The notes under the pieces were generated by a model, which searched no databases, was not told where the DNA came from, and saw only the letters and a program-made list of their open reading frames with translations. The translations under genes and the position numbers were made by a program. 32,874 bases of DNA from Candidatus Latescibacterota bacterium (GTDB lineage: Bacteria; Latescibacterota; UBA2968; GCA-2709665): the NCBI GenBank assembly GCA_012271065.1, contig JAAXHE010000366.1, forward strand, positions 7,879 to 40,752, given 5' to 3'. Of the stretch, positions 16,601 through 24,826 are shown piece by piece (the stretch's first letter is position 1; each line of letters begins with the position of its first letter).

Positions 16601-17257
16601 ATGTATTTCCTGCAACGCACCCTGCCGCTACTCGTGGCTTTCGCAGCGGGCGTCATCGGCATATTCACCTATTATGTTCCGGTTGCGCAGCCGGTCGAGA
16701 TTACAACCTCCACCTGGTACAGGATCATCGCCGCGTTCGCCCTTTTCCTTGGCATCCACAGCCTGTTGCAGATGCACTGGCACCGGATCAAGCGCAAGCA
16801 GGCCGGATGGGCCTTCAGCGCCGTCGTGTACGTCGGCTTCATCGTTACCATCCTGCTTGCCCTCTACAACAACGGCCGGGGGCCCCTTCAGCCGCTCGCT
16901 GAGGGAGACGGCCTGGATCTGAACTGGATGTATACCCACATTCACGTGGCTGGCGGCGCCACGATGTTCTCTCTGCTCGCCTTCTTTATCGCTTCCGCCG
17001 CCTACCGCACGTTTCGGGCCCGTTCGGTCGAGGCGGTCGTTCTTCTTGTTGCCGCTCTGCTCGTCATGCTGGGCCGGGTGCCCATCGGCGCACTCATCTC
17101 CGAACACCTGCCCGCCATTTCCCAGTGGCTGATGGCCACGCCAAACCTCGCCGCCCGCCGGGGCATCCTGCTGGGCGTGAGCCTCGGCGCAATCGCCACG
17201 GCACTTCGCATCATCTTCGGCATCGAACGTTCCTATCTCGGGGAGGAAGGACAATGA
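16601..17257 (+). CDS. polytopic membrane protein of unknown function
   Basis: A 218-residue hydrophobic protein with about six predicted membrane helices (roughly residues 7-25, 41-58, 70-90, 114-132, 138-155 and 180-200). Polar loops include HWHRIKRKQAGW after helix 2 and YNNGRGPLQPLAEGDGLDLNW. His residues in HIHVAGG (about 113-119) might be functional, but there is no recognised catalytic or cofactor motif. A GGGAG site at 16588-16592 supports the ATG. The stop overlaps the next gene by four bases. It belongs to the five-gene membrane cassette between the ABC permeases and ATPases. Confidence 0.7.
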   Translation: MYFLQRTLPLLVAFAAGVIGIFTYYVPVAQPVEITTSTWYRIIAAFALFLGIHSLLQMHWHRIKRKQAGWAFSAVVYVGFIVTILLALYNNGRGPLQPLAEGDGLDLNWMYTHIHVAGGATMFSLLAFFIASAAYRTFRARSVEAVVLLVAALLVMLGRVPIGALISEHLPAISQWLMATPNLAARRGILLGVSLGAIATALRIIFGIERSYLGEEGQ

Positions 17258-18078
17258 TCGAGCGCCTCCTGAACATCGACCGCCGCATCGTGTACATTGC
17301 CGTCTTTCTGGCTGTATGTATTCCTCTCCTCATCGGCTTCCAGCTGCCAATCAAGGCCACGCCCAACGTACGCGCGGTTTACGACACGGTAGAGAGCCTG
17401 GCCGAAAAACCTGATGCCGTCGTGCTCATCTCCTTCGACTACGGTCCCAGCTCGCAGCCGGAGCTCCAGCCCATGGCTCTGGCCATTCTGCGCCATTGCT
17501 TCAGCCGGAACATCCGGGTGGTGGGCGTGACCCTCATCACCGAAGCAGTGGGACTTGCCATGCAGGCGTTCGAGACGGCGGCAGGGGAATATGGACGGGT
17601 AAACGGCACGGACTATGCGTTTCTCGGATTCAAGGCGGGAGGTCCGATCCTGATCCTGAACATGGGCCAGGATCTGCACGCCGCGTTTCCGGAAGACATC
17701 CGGGGCGTCGACACGGCTGAAATGCCTCTCACCCGCAATCTGCGCTCTTTGAAGGATTTCGATTACGTGATCGACCTGGCGGCCGGGTACCCCGGCGTGG
17801 ACGAATGGATCGCTTATGGGCAGGAACGATATCGGTTTCCCCTCGGCGCCGGTTGTACCGCGGTGATGGCGCCGGATTTCTTTCCCTTCCTTCAGTCCCG
17901 GCAGCTCAACGGCCTCATCGGCGGGCTTGCGGGCGCCGCGGAATACGAGGCGCTGGTGGGCAAGAGAGGCCTCGCGGTCAGCGGTATGCGTCCGCAATCC
18001 GTCGCACACATCGTCATCATCGGGTTTATCCTGCTGGGCAACGCGGTCTACTTTCTGCACCGCAGCGCCTCGCGGTAG
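17254..18078 (+). CDS. membrane-anchored alpha/beta domain protein
   Basis: A 274-residue protein starting at the ATG at 17254, which overlaps the previous stop (ATGA) and has a GGGAGGAAGG ribosome binding stretch at 17241-17250. The frame is open upstream to 17125, but that part lies within the preceding gene. It has an N-terminal helix (about residues 13-31), an alpha/beta domain (about 45-235) with DAVVLISFDYGPSSQPELQP, VVGVTLITEA and YVIDLAAGYPGVDEWI, and a C-terminal helix (about 245-267) after GLIGGLAGAAEYE. The layout (helix, alpha/beta domain, helix) echoes the gene at 15374. No named family is recognised; the SFDYGPSS stretch could form a ligand pocket, but this is speculative. Confidence 0.68.
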   Translation: MIERLLNIDRRIVYIAVFLAVCIPLLIGFQLPIKATPNVRAVYDTVESLAEKPDAVVLISFDYGPSSQPELQPMALAILRHCFSRNIRVVGVTLITEAVGLAMQAFETAAGEYGRVNGTDYAFLGFKAGGPILILNMGQDLHAAFPEDIRGVDTAEMPLTRNLRSLKDFDYVIDLAAGYPGVDEWIAYGQERYRFPLGAGCTAVMAPDFFPFLQSRQLNGLIGGLAGAAEYEALVGKRGLAVSGMRPQSVAHIVIIGFILLGNAVYFLHRSASR

Positions 18079-18093
18079 TAAGGGGCCACCGGC

Positions 18094-18837
18094 ATGCAAA
18101 GAGAACACCTCGTCTTCCCGATCTTCCTTCTGCTTTTTGCGGCGGTGAATGTCTATCTCCTTGCCTCTGGCAGCCTGGAGGCAAGCTGGTCGGGATTCGG
18201 CATCATCCTCGCCGCAGGGATTACGCTCGCCCTGTACAGCTTTCTCTACAGGGACAATCCGCTCTTCAAGCTGGCCGAGCATCTCTACGTGGGCGTTGTC
18301 GCCGCGTACGAACTCGCTCTGGTCTGGTACCAGAGCATCCTGCTGGACGTCTTCAACCCTCTGTTCCGTCCGCCGCCTGACACGGGCGTCAAGTGGTTGG
18401 TGATCGTTCCGGCCTGCCTCGGTCTCTTTCTGATGACCCGCTTTGTCGGCAAAGCCGTTTGGCTCAGCCGCATTTCATTTGCCTTCTTCGTGGGACTCGG
18501 CGCCGGACTGGCCATCCCCCGGCGCGTCGCCTCCTTCATCATCGAGCAGATCGAACCCACGATCCTCCCGTTTTCGCAGGCGTCGGCGGGCTTCGGATGG
18601 GCCGTTCTGGATCCGGCGATCATCCTGATCGGCGTGGTGAGTGTACTTATTTACTTCTATTTTTCGGTCGAACATAAGGGCGTCGTCGGCGGCATCTCCA
18701 GGGTCGGCATCTATTTCCTGATGGTTTCGTTCGGGGCATCATTCGGCTATACCGTCATGGCGCGCATCTCCCTGCTCATCGGACGCGTGGATTTCCTTCT
18801 GGAAGACTGGCTGAATCTGAATCCGCCGCTGTTCTGA
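18094..18837 (+). CDS. polytopic membrane protein of unknown function
   Basis: A 247-residue integral membrane protein with about seven or eight hydrophobic helices. The start reads MQREHLVFPIFLLLF, then a helix near 33-50, a segment FKLAEHLYVGVVAAYELALVWYQS (about 57-80), and further helices near 101-118, 126-145, 170-190 and 203-225. Arg and Lys side chains after helix 2 (YRDNPLFK) indicate a cytoplasmic loop. An AAGGGG site precedes the ATG. It is the last of the five cassette genes before the ABC ATPases and is probably a core membrane subunit of the same complex. No recognised family. Confidence 0.68.
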   Translation: MQREHLVFPIFLLLFAAVNVYLLASGSLEASWSGFGIILAAGITLALYSFLYRDNPLFKLAEHLYVGVVAAYELALVWYQSILLDVFNPLFRPPPDTGVKWLVIVPACLGLFLMTRFVGKAVWLSRISFAFFVGLGAGLAIPRRVASFIIEQIEPTILPFSQASAGFGWAVLDPAIILIGVVSVLIYFYFSVEHKGVVGGISRVGIYFLMVSFGASFGYTVMARISLLIGRVDFLLEDWLNLNPPLF

Positions 18838-18942
18838 CCCGCAGGCGGCGGCCAGGAAATCAGCGAGACGCCGTTCTCCCGCGCGGAGCTTGAGGTTCGC
18901 ACGGTATCCGGGACGGCTGCATTTTCAACAGATGGTGGATCT

Positions 18943-19941
18943 ATGTCGGAACCGCTGCTAACTGTCAGAGATCTGAAGACGTTCTTCAATACGGACGGCG
19001 GGGTCGCCAGGGCCGTGGACGGGGTCTCCTTCACCCTCAAGAAGGGCGAAACTCTGGGTCTGGTGGGAGAGTCCGGTTGCGGCAAGAGCGTCACGTCTCT
19101 GTCCGTAATGCGACTGGTACCCGAACCGCCGGGGGAGATCGTCTCAGGTGAGATCCGGTTCAATGGACGCAATCTGCTGAGCCTGGACGAATCCGCCCTT
19201 CAGGGTGTGCGGGGCAACGATATCGCGATGATTTTCCAGGAGCCGATGACCAGCCTAAATCCCGTATTCACCTGCGGAGACCAGATTGAAGAAGCCGTTA
19301 TGCTCCACCAGGGTCTCGGCAGGGACGCCGCCCGGGCCATAACCGTTGACATGCTCAATCTGGTCGGTATTCCGGATCCTGAACAGCGGGCAAACGAGTA
19401 TCCTCATCAGCTTTCCGGCGGCATGCGCCAGCGGGTGATGATCGCAATGGCCCTGTGCTGCAATCCGGAACTCCTCATCGCCGACGAACCGACGACGGCG
19501 CTGGATGTGACCATTCAAGCCCAGATACTGGAACTTCTGGACCGGCTTCAGAGGGAACTGGGAATGGCCGTCCTGATGATTACCCACGATCTTGGCGTTA
19601 TTGCGGAAGTCGCAGACCGCGTGGCGGTCATGTATGCCGGAAAGATCGTGGAAACCGGAACGGTGGATGAGATTTTCGCCAACCCGCAGCACCCCTACAC
19701 CAGAGGATTGCTGGAGTCCATACCCACGCTCAATGAAGAGAAAGGCCGGCTGTCCGTAATTCCGGGGACCGTGCCCGATGCGACCCGTTTTCCCGCCGGA
19801 TGCCGGTTCGCGCCCCGGTGTTCATTGGCGGAGGATGTATGTGAAGCGGACGAGCCGCGCCTCGAACCGACCTCGGGCGGACGCTTCGTCGCCTGCTGGA
19901 TGGTCGAAGATTACCCATCTCCCGTGACGCGATCGGATTGA
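18943..19941 (+). CDS. oppD: peptide-type ABC transporter ATPase (OppD family)
   Basis: A 332-residue ATP-binding subunit powering peptide-type import. The Walker A is GESGCGKS (residues 42-49), the Q loop follows [11 protein letters not shown], the signature is LSGGMRQ (157-163), Walker B is LLIADEP (177-183) and the H loop is MITHDLG. The C-terminal oligopeptide/dipeptide domain has the cysteine set CRFAPRC...C...C found in OppD/DppD proteins, where it may bind an iron-sulfur cluster. The oppF homologue begins one base after its stop. The permease genes lie about 5 kb upstream, beyond the membrane cassette. Confidence 0.92.
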   Translation: MSEPLLTVRDLKTFFNTDGGVARAVDGVSFTLKKGETLGLVGESGCGKSVTSLSVMRLVPEPPGEIVSGEIRFNGRNLLSLDESALQGVRGNDIAMIFQEPMTSLNPVFTCGDQIEEAVMLHQGLGRDAARAITVDMLNLVGIPDPEQRANEYPHQLSGGMRQRVMIAMALCCNPELLIADEPTTALDVTIQAQILELLDRLQRELGMAVLMITHDLGVIAEVADRVAVMYAGKIVETGTVDEIFANPQHPYTRGLLESIPTLNEEKGRLSVIPGTVPDATRFPAGCRFAPRCSLAEDVCEADEPRLEPTSGGRFVACWMVEDYPSPVTRSD

Positions 19942-19942
19942 C

Positions 19943-20932
19943 ATGTCCAGACCACTGCTCGAAGTCCATGGGCTGAAGAAACACTTCCCAATCACCCGCG
20001 GGGTATTCTCCCGGACCGTCGGCTACGTAAGAGCCGTGGACGGAGTCTCTTTCGCCCTGCACCGGGGAGAAACCCTGGGTCTTGTGGGGGAGTCCGGGTG
20101 CGGCAAGACAACCGCGGGGAGGAGCATCCTCAGGCTGATCGAGGCGACGGCGGGCCGCGTGCTGTTCAACGGCACCGACGTCTTCGACCTGAAACGCTCC
20201 GAACTCCGGGCCGTTCGACGCCGCATGCAGATCATCTTCCAGGACCCCTACAGTTCGCTGAACCCCCGCATGACAGTGGGGGGCATGCTGGCCGAAGCAC
20301 TGAAAATCCACAAGCTCACGGACGGCAGCGATACGCGGGAACGCGTGGCGGAACTCCTGGAAACCGTGGGTCTCCGGCCGGACTATGCCCGCCGGTATCC
20401 CCACGAATTCAGTGGGGGCCAGCGCCAGCGTATCGGCATTTCGCGGGCGCTGGCCGTGAATCCGGAATTCATCGTTGCGGACGAACCCGTTTCGGCATTG
20501 GACGTGTCGATCCAGGCGCAGATCATCAATCTTCTTCAGGACCTTCAGGGCCGGTTCGGCCTTACCTTCCTCTTCGTCGCGCACGACCTGAGCGTTGTCA
20601 AACATATCTCCAACCGCATCGCGGTGATGTACCTCGGACGTATCGTGGAAATTGCGGAAAGCCGCACCCTCTGCAGCGATCCCCAGCACCCTTATACCCG
20701 TGCCCTGCTATCGGCCGTTCCCGAGCCGGACCCGCGTGTCAGGAAGCAACGCACGGTACTGACGGGCGACGTCCCAAGCCCGGCCAACGTCCCTCCAGGG
20801 TGCCCCTTTCATCCGCGCTGCCCCGAACGGGAAGACGCTTGCACGAAAATCGTGCCCGAACTGCTCGAAATCGACGCAAACCACAGCGTCGCCTGTATAC
20901 TGCGGACACGGCAGCACCTCCCATCGGCCTGA
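19943..20932 (+). CDS. oppF: peptide-type ABC transporter ATPase (OppF family)
   Basis: A 329-residue second ATPase that pairs with the OppD-type subunit. Walker A is GESGCGKT (residues 49-56), Walker B is FIVADEP (about 176-182) and the signature reads FSGGQRQR (156-163), a common OppF variant of [13 protein letters not shown] after the Q loop and the C-terminal [12 protein letters not shown] cysteine region are typical. Only one base separates its ATG from the upstream stop. The next gene is unrelated and has its own Shine-Dalgarno after a 158-base gap, so this probably ends the transporter transcript. Confidence 0.92.
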   Translation: MSRPLLEVHGLKKHFPITRGVFSRTVGYVRAVDGVSFALHRGETLGLVGESGCGKTTAGRSILRLIEATAGRVLFNGTDVFDLKRSELRAVRRRMQIIFQDPYSSLNPRMTVGGMLAEALKIHKLTDGSDTRERVAELLETVGLRPDYARRYPHEFSGGQRQRIGISRALAVNPEFIVADEPVSALDVSIQAQIINLLQDLQGRFGLTFLFVAHDLSVVKHISNRIAVMYLGRIVEIAESRTLCSDPQHPYTRALLSAVPEPDPRVRKQRTVLTGDVPSPANVPPGCPFHPRCPEREDACTKIVPELLEIDANHSVACILRTRQHLPSA

Positions 20933-20947
20933 AATTGGAACTGTTCG

Positions 20948-20974
20948 TTGTCTTCGCAAGTCTAATTGTATACT
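20948..20974 (+). promoter_or_regulatory. possible promoter before the barrel protease
   Basis: TTGTCT (20948-20953) and TATACT (20969-20974) sit in a short AT-rich patch of the gap after oppF. The spacer is only 15 bases, so this is a weak sigma-70 candidate. It would drive the large exported protease starting at 21091. Confidence 0.35.
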
Positions 20975-21079
20975 TTTATAGCCGAACCGCAGCCGGTGCG
21001 GGCCAGACGGGATTGTCGACCTGTCCCCATGCGCGTCGTACAAGCGCCCGGCAGCCGCCCAATCCAACACCCGAAGTCC

Positions 21080-21084
21080 AGGAG
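21080..21084 (+). promoter_or_regulatory. Shine-Dalgarno deciding a GTG start
   Basis: AGGAG, six bases before the GTG at 21091. It marks the start of the exported protease inside a much longer open frame that runs back through oppF to 20098. Confidence 0.75.
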
Positions 21085-21090
21085 AAGCAC

Positions 21091-24000
21091 GTGAACCGAC
21101 CCACGATCCTGTCCATCAGCCTCTTCGGCGCTGCATTGATCACCATTTCGTCCGGCGCGCCGTCCCCATCCGACGCCCAGCAGATCCCCAGAAAATACAA
21201 AAACGGCCCCACCGTCGACATTGCCGACGTGCCGTTGAACCGCACCATGCCCGATTATACATGGGAGCGGCACGAGCGCCATTTCTTCCCTTCCCTGCTC
21301 GGCCTTCACGTTCCGGGCGCACGGGCAATCCGCACGAAGTACTTCGCCATCTATTATGCGGAAGCGGAGAATACTGCCCGTCGTATCGCTGAGATTGCGG
21401 ACGACACCTTCGAGAAGATTTCCCGCCATTACCCGGGTTCCATAGAACGCTACGCCCCGATTCACGTGGTCGTTTCCGACATTGACATTCTGGGCAATGC
21501 CTTCTCTTTCTACCTTGGGAATCTCATCTCGTTCGGTTCCACGCCCCTCAACTGGGACTCGCGAGGCACCCACGATTGGGTGCGCGACGTTTTTACCCAC
21601 GAACTCACCCACCACATCACGCTCAAGGCCTCCCACAACAGCATGCCCTTCGCATTCGGCCTTCTCGGCAGCAGCCGCTCCAACCAGAACCCGGACTTCG
21701 GCTTCTTTCTGCCGCTCTACCACTCGGCGATGCCGAACTGGTACGCCGAAGGTATCGCACAATTCGAAGCCGAAGAGTACGGGGGTGACCTCTGGGACAC
21801 CCACCGGGATATGATCCTGCGGATGGCCGCGCTCGAAGACGACCTGCTTTCATATACCGACATGAACGTCTTCGGCAAAGACGGCTTCAAGTCGGAACAG
21901 GTCTACAACCAGGGTTATGCATTTCTGAACTACCTGGCCGACACCTACGGTCCGGATTCCGTGCGAGCCATGTCCCGCGACCGGCCGATCGTCAACTTCA
22001 AATCCTCCGTCAAGAAGAGCACGGGTATCTCGGCGCCCGATCTTTATGACGAATGGACCGCGCATCTCGATCGCAAATACGGCGCCCTTGCGGACTCCAT
22101 CCGCGCTGCCGGAGAGCGCGAGGGTGAACTGCTCTCCGACCGCGGCGACGTGGAGCACTTTCCCACCTACTCGCCCGACGGCACGAAAATGGCCTTCATC
22201 AGCAACGAGGGCGGCGACTACGCGATCATGGAAATGCTCGTGATGGACCTGGCCACGCGAAGATTGACAAGGGTGGCGAGAAGCCGGAAGTACGGGAAAT
22301 ACGTCAACCTGCCCTTCTCATGGACACCCGATGGCAACAGCCTGGTCTACAGCAAATCCGTCGGGGGCAACTGGGACATCTTCATATACGATCTAACCAC
22401 GCGCAAGGAGCGTCGCGTTACCGTCGGCCTGAGAGGAAGAGACCCCGCCGTGTCGCCCGACGGCACGGAAATCGCGTTCGTGGGGAACCGGGACGGGACG
22501 TCCAACCTGGGCATCGTGAACATCGACGGCACGGACGTCCGCTATCTGACCAACAACAACAACGGAACGCAATATTACACGCCCAGGTGGACGGAGGACG
22601 GCAGTAGACTTCTGTTCAGCATCTTTCGAGGGGAAGACCGGGATATTGCCGTAATCAATGCGGATGCCACGCCGAGGCCCAAAAAGACCGACACGAAGAA
22701 GACCGAGAAGGCGGAACTGGCCGAACGCATCGCAGAAAGGAAGAAAACCGAGACCGAGGTGGACAGCGCCCAGGCGGAGGCAGACAGCCTCGCGCTGGCC
22801 GAGGCCGCACGGCGGGACAGCATGGTCGCGTTCCCCGACAGCCTGGCCTACGCCAACAACGCGGGCTTCGAAGTGATCATCAATACACGGGCCGATGAAC
22901 GCGACGCGGTCTGGCTGCACGGCGGCGACGGCATTGTGTATGCCTCGGACCGGACCGGCATTTTCAACATCTATACCCTTGACCTCACAACGGGCAGGCA
23001 AGAGCAGCTCACCAACGTGATCGGCGGCGCCTTTTCCCCCTCGGTTTCGCCCGATGGCAACGAAGTCCTCTACTCGGGATACCACGCCGCGAATTACAAC
23101 ATCTATCGCATCCGGAAGACCGGCGCCGCGGCGGCAGCGGCGGCCGATTCCCTGGTGCGGGACTACAGCAGCATCTACAAGGGCAAGAAAGTCGGGGACC
23201 AGTTCAATACCGGGCGATACGCGCCTCGACTGGCCTCCATCGGCGTCGTACCCATCCTGGTACTCGGACCGACCTTTATCGGAAACCGGTTCGGCCTGGA
23301 CCAGTTGAGCGCGGGCGCCGAAGCCACATGGGGAGACCTCCTGGGAAGCGACAACATCTACGCCGGCTTTACCGTTGGCAAAAACCTGAAAAAAGGCGTG
23401 GATCTGAACTCCAACTTCTCCGCGTTCTACACGAAGGGTCTGCCGGCGGTTCATACCGAAGACCGGACGTACGCGCCAAGATTCTTTATCGGCGCCAGTC
23501 AACAGACCATCAACAGCCAGATCGATCGAGGCATTGTGGATTCCCGCCGGGACACCACCTCGGGCACGTTGCAGATCGTGATCGACGACACACTCCGGCT
23601 GGTGCCCGGAGTGACCAGTTTCACCAACCTCTCCCTCACCCAGGAAGACAAGTACAAGAACATCTTCAGCGATTTTGTGGTGGGCGTTGAAGCCAGCATC
23701 GGCAGGCGCCAGGTGCTTTCGATGACCTGGGGCCACAGGCGGTACAAGGAGAGCACCCACACGAAACAGGTCATACTGGACAGCACGAGACTGGTCCAGA
23801 ACAGACAGGGCGTCGTTACGGACATAACCGACCAGATTCCAGGCCTGGGCGAAGATGGGGTCGTTTTCGACGACTTCCTGTATCGTGACCTCAGCTTCTT
23901 CAAAAGCAACGATCTCACCGTCGGCTGGCGATATTTCAATTTCCTGCCCGCCAAGGACATGTTCGTAAATCCGTCCAGGGGCAGGGCGATCACCTTGAGG

Positions 24001-24657
24001 TACCGGCGCATCAACGCCTCTGTTACCGACTCGCTTTTCAGGTCCCAGTTGAATCAGGACGGCGTTGCCGCCCCAACCTTCATGTCGGACCCGACAAAAT
24101 TGGGCATCAACGAGTACATCGTGTCCTGGAATGAATTCATCGGCCTGCCCGGAAGAGCCACGCTCGCGCTGCAGGGATTCCTCGCCTACAAGGACAAACC
24201 CATCAAGGACGTCCAGGAGAACACCAGTTCCGCAGAGGGCGTGTTCTACTATCCCCTGAGGTACTACCTTGGCGGGCTTGGCACGCTGAGGGGTTATCCG
24301 TATTTCTCAACATCCGGTGGAAAAGCCCTGCTCGCGAGAGCCAGCCTGACCTTTCCGATTTTCAAGCATGCGGCCAAAGAGCTGCCGCCCTTCCACTTCG
24401 ACAAAATCTACGGGACTCTCTTTGTGGAAACCGGCGCCACCGGGAATTTCGAGAGCCTCCGTGCCCTGCTCGATTCCGACGACAGGTTCAAGCGGTCGGC
24501 CTTCCTGACCGACTGGGGCTTCGAACTTCGCATGCAGATGTTCACGAACTACCGGATTCCACTCTATGGTTATTTCCAGATCGCCTTTCCCACCCGAGAT
24601 ACCATACAAGGCCGCGATATTGACAACAACCGGATCTACTTCGGCCTGACTATCTGA
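21091..24657 (+). CDS. metalloprotease, beta-propeller and Omp85-like barrel fusion
   Basis: An 1188-residue exported protein. The GTG start is chosen for its AGGAG site and the signal peptide that follows (about residues 1-30). Residues about 50-320 form a gluzincin-like peptidase domain: HELTH at 170-174 is the HExxH zinc motif and Glu226 in WYAEGIAQFE is the likely third ligand. About 350-670 hold TolB/PD40-type blades (repeated SPDG with W/Y-D-I-F/Y-I strands), interrupted near 530-585 by a Lys/Glu/Ala-rich coiled-coil-like insert. About 700-1188 are beta-rich with LRGYPYF near 1065, like the conserved RGF/RGY loop of Omp85 barrels, and an aromatic final strand. It probably sits in the outer membrane with the protease in the periplasm. 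The substrate is unknown. Confidence 0.85.
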   Translation: MNRPTILSISLFGAALITISSGAPSPSDAQQIPRKYKNGPTVDIADVPLNRTMPDYTWERHERHFFPSLLGLHVPGARAIRTKYFAIYYAEAENTARRIAEIADDTFEKISRHYPGSIERYAPIHVVVSDIDILGNAFSFYLGNLISFGSTPLNWDSRGTHDWVRDVFTHELTHHITLKASHNSMPFAFGLLGSSRSNQNPDFGFFLPLYHSAMPNWYAEGIAQFEAEEYGGDLWDTHRDMILRMAALEDDLLSYTDMNVFGKDGFKSEQVYNQGYAFLNYLADTYGPDSVRAMSRDRPIVNFKSSVKKSTGISAPDLYDEWTAHLDRKYGALADSIRAAGEREGELLSDRGDVEHFPTYSPDGTKMAFISNEGGDYAIMEMLVMDLATRRLTRVARSRKYGKYVNLPFSWTPDGNSLVYSKSVGGNWDIFIYDLTTRKERRVTVGLRGRDPAVSPDGTEIAFVGNRDGTSNLGIVNIDGTDVRYLTNNNNGTQYYTPRWTEDGSRLLFSIFRGEDRDIAVINADATPRPKKTDTKKTEKAELAERIAERKKTETEVDSAQAEADSLALAEAARRDSMVAFPDSLAYANNAGFEVIINTRADERDAVWLHGGDGIVYASDRTGIFNIYTLDLTTGRQEQLTNVIGGAFSPSVSPDGNEVLYSGYHAANYNIYRIRKTGAAAAAAADSLVRDYSSIYKGKKVGDQFNTGRYAPRLASIGVVPILVLGPTFIGNRFGLDQLSAGAEATWGDLLGSDNIYAGFTVGKNLKKGVDLNSNFSAFYTKGLPAVHTEDRTYAPRFFIGASQQTINSQIDRGIVDSRRDTTSGTLQIVIDDTLRLVPGVTSFTNLSLTQEDKYKNIFSDFVVGVEASIGRRQVLSMTWGHRRYKESTHTKQVILDSTRLVQNRQGVVTDITDQIPGLGEDGVVFDDFLYRDLSFFKSNDLTVGWRYFNFLPAKDMFVNPSRGRAITLRYRRINASVTDSLFRSQLNQDGVAAPTFMSDPTKLGINEYIVSWNEFIGLPGRATLALQGFLAYKDKPIKDVQENTSSAEGVFYYPLRYYLGGLGTLRGYPYFSTSGGKALLARASLTFPIFKHAAKELPPFHFDKIYGTLFVETGATGNFESLRALLDSDDRFKRSAFLTDWGFELRMQMFTNYRIPLYGYFQIAFPTRDTIQGRDIDNNRIYFGLTI

Positions 24658-24679
24658 AACGCGTAGCCCTGGTACCGAT

Positions 24680-24715
24680 CGGGGATCGAATCTGCCGCAG
24701 ATCGATCCCCGTTTT
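24680..24715 (+). terminator. Rho-independent terminator after the barrel protease
   Basis: CGGGGATCGA (24680-24689) pairs perfectly with TCGATCCCCG (24702-24711), extended by TCT/AGA across a single bulged A around the loop GCCGC, followed by a short T run (712-715). It lies 23 bases after the protease stop and isolates that gene from the next group. Confidence 0.75.
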
Positions 24716-24756
24716 CGCGCCCCTTCCCAAGGAATTGATTTCAGACACTGACTTTT

Positions 24757-24804
24757 CGTAGTCTCGCAGTCTCGTTCATTCGCAGTTTCGTTCATTCGTA
24801 GTTT
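24757..24804 (+). repeat. short tandem repeat before the UbiA-type gene
   Basis: CGTTCATTCGCAGTTT (24773-24788) and CGTTCATTCGTAGTTT (24789-24804) are adjacent 16-base copies with one mismatch. Two 8-base units (CGTAGTCT, CGCAGTCT) come just before them at 24757-24772. The stretch is pyrimidine-rich and non-coding, 22 bases before the next start. Confidence 0.75.
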
Positions 24805-24826
24805 CTGATGTTTTTTTCCATTGCCT

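Noticed and set aside
20098..21090. Upstream extension of the exported protease frame through oppF
   Set aside because: This part reads oppF out of frame and is Arg/Pro/Gly-rich. The GTG at 21091 has a good ribosome binding site and begins a signal peptide.
22393..23760. Minus-strand frame of 455 codons inside the barrel protease
   Set aside because: It is antisense to the propeller and barrel part of a clearly coding gene; no motif or ribosome binding site.
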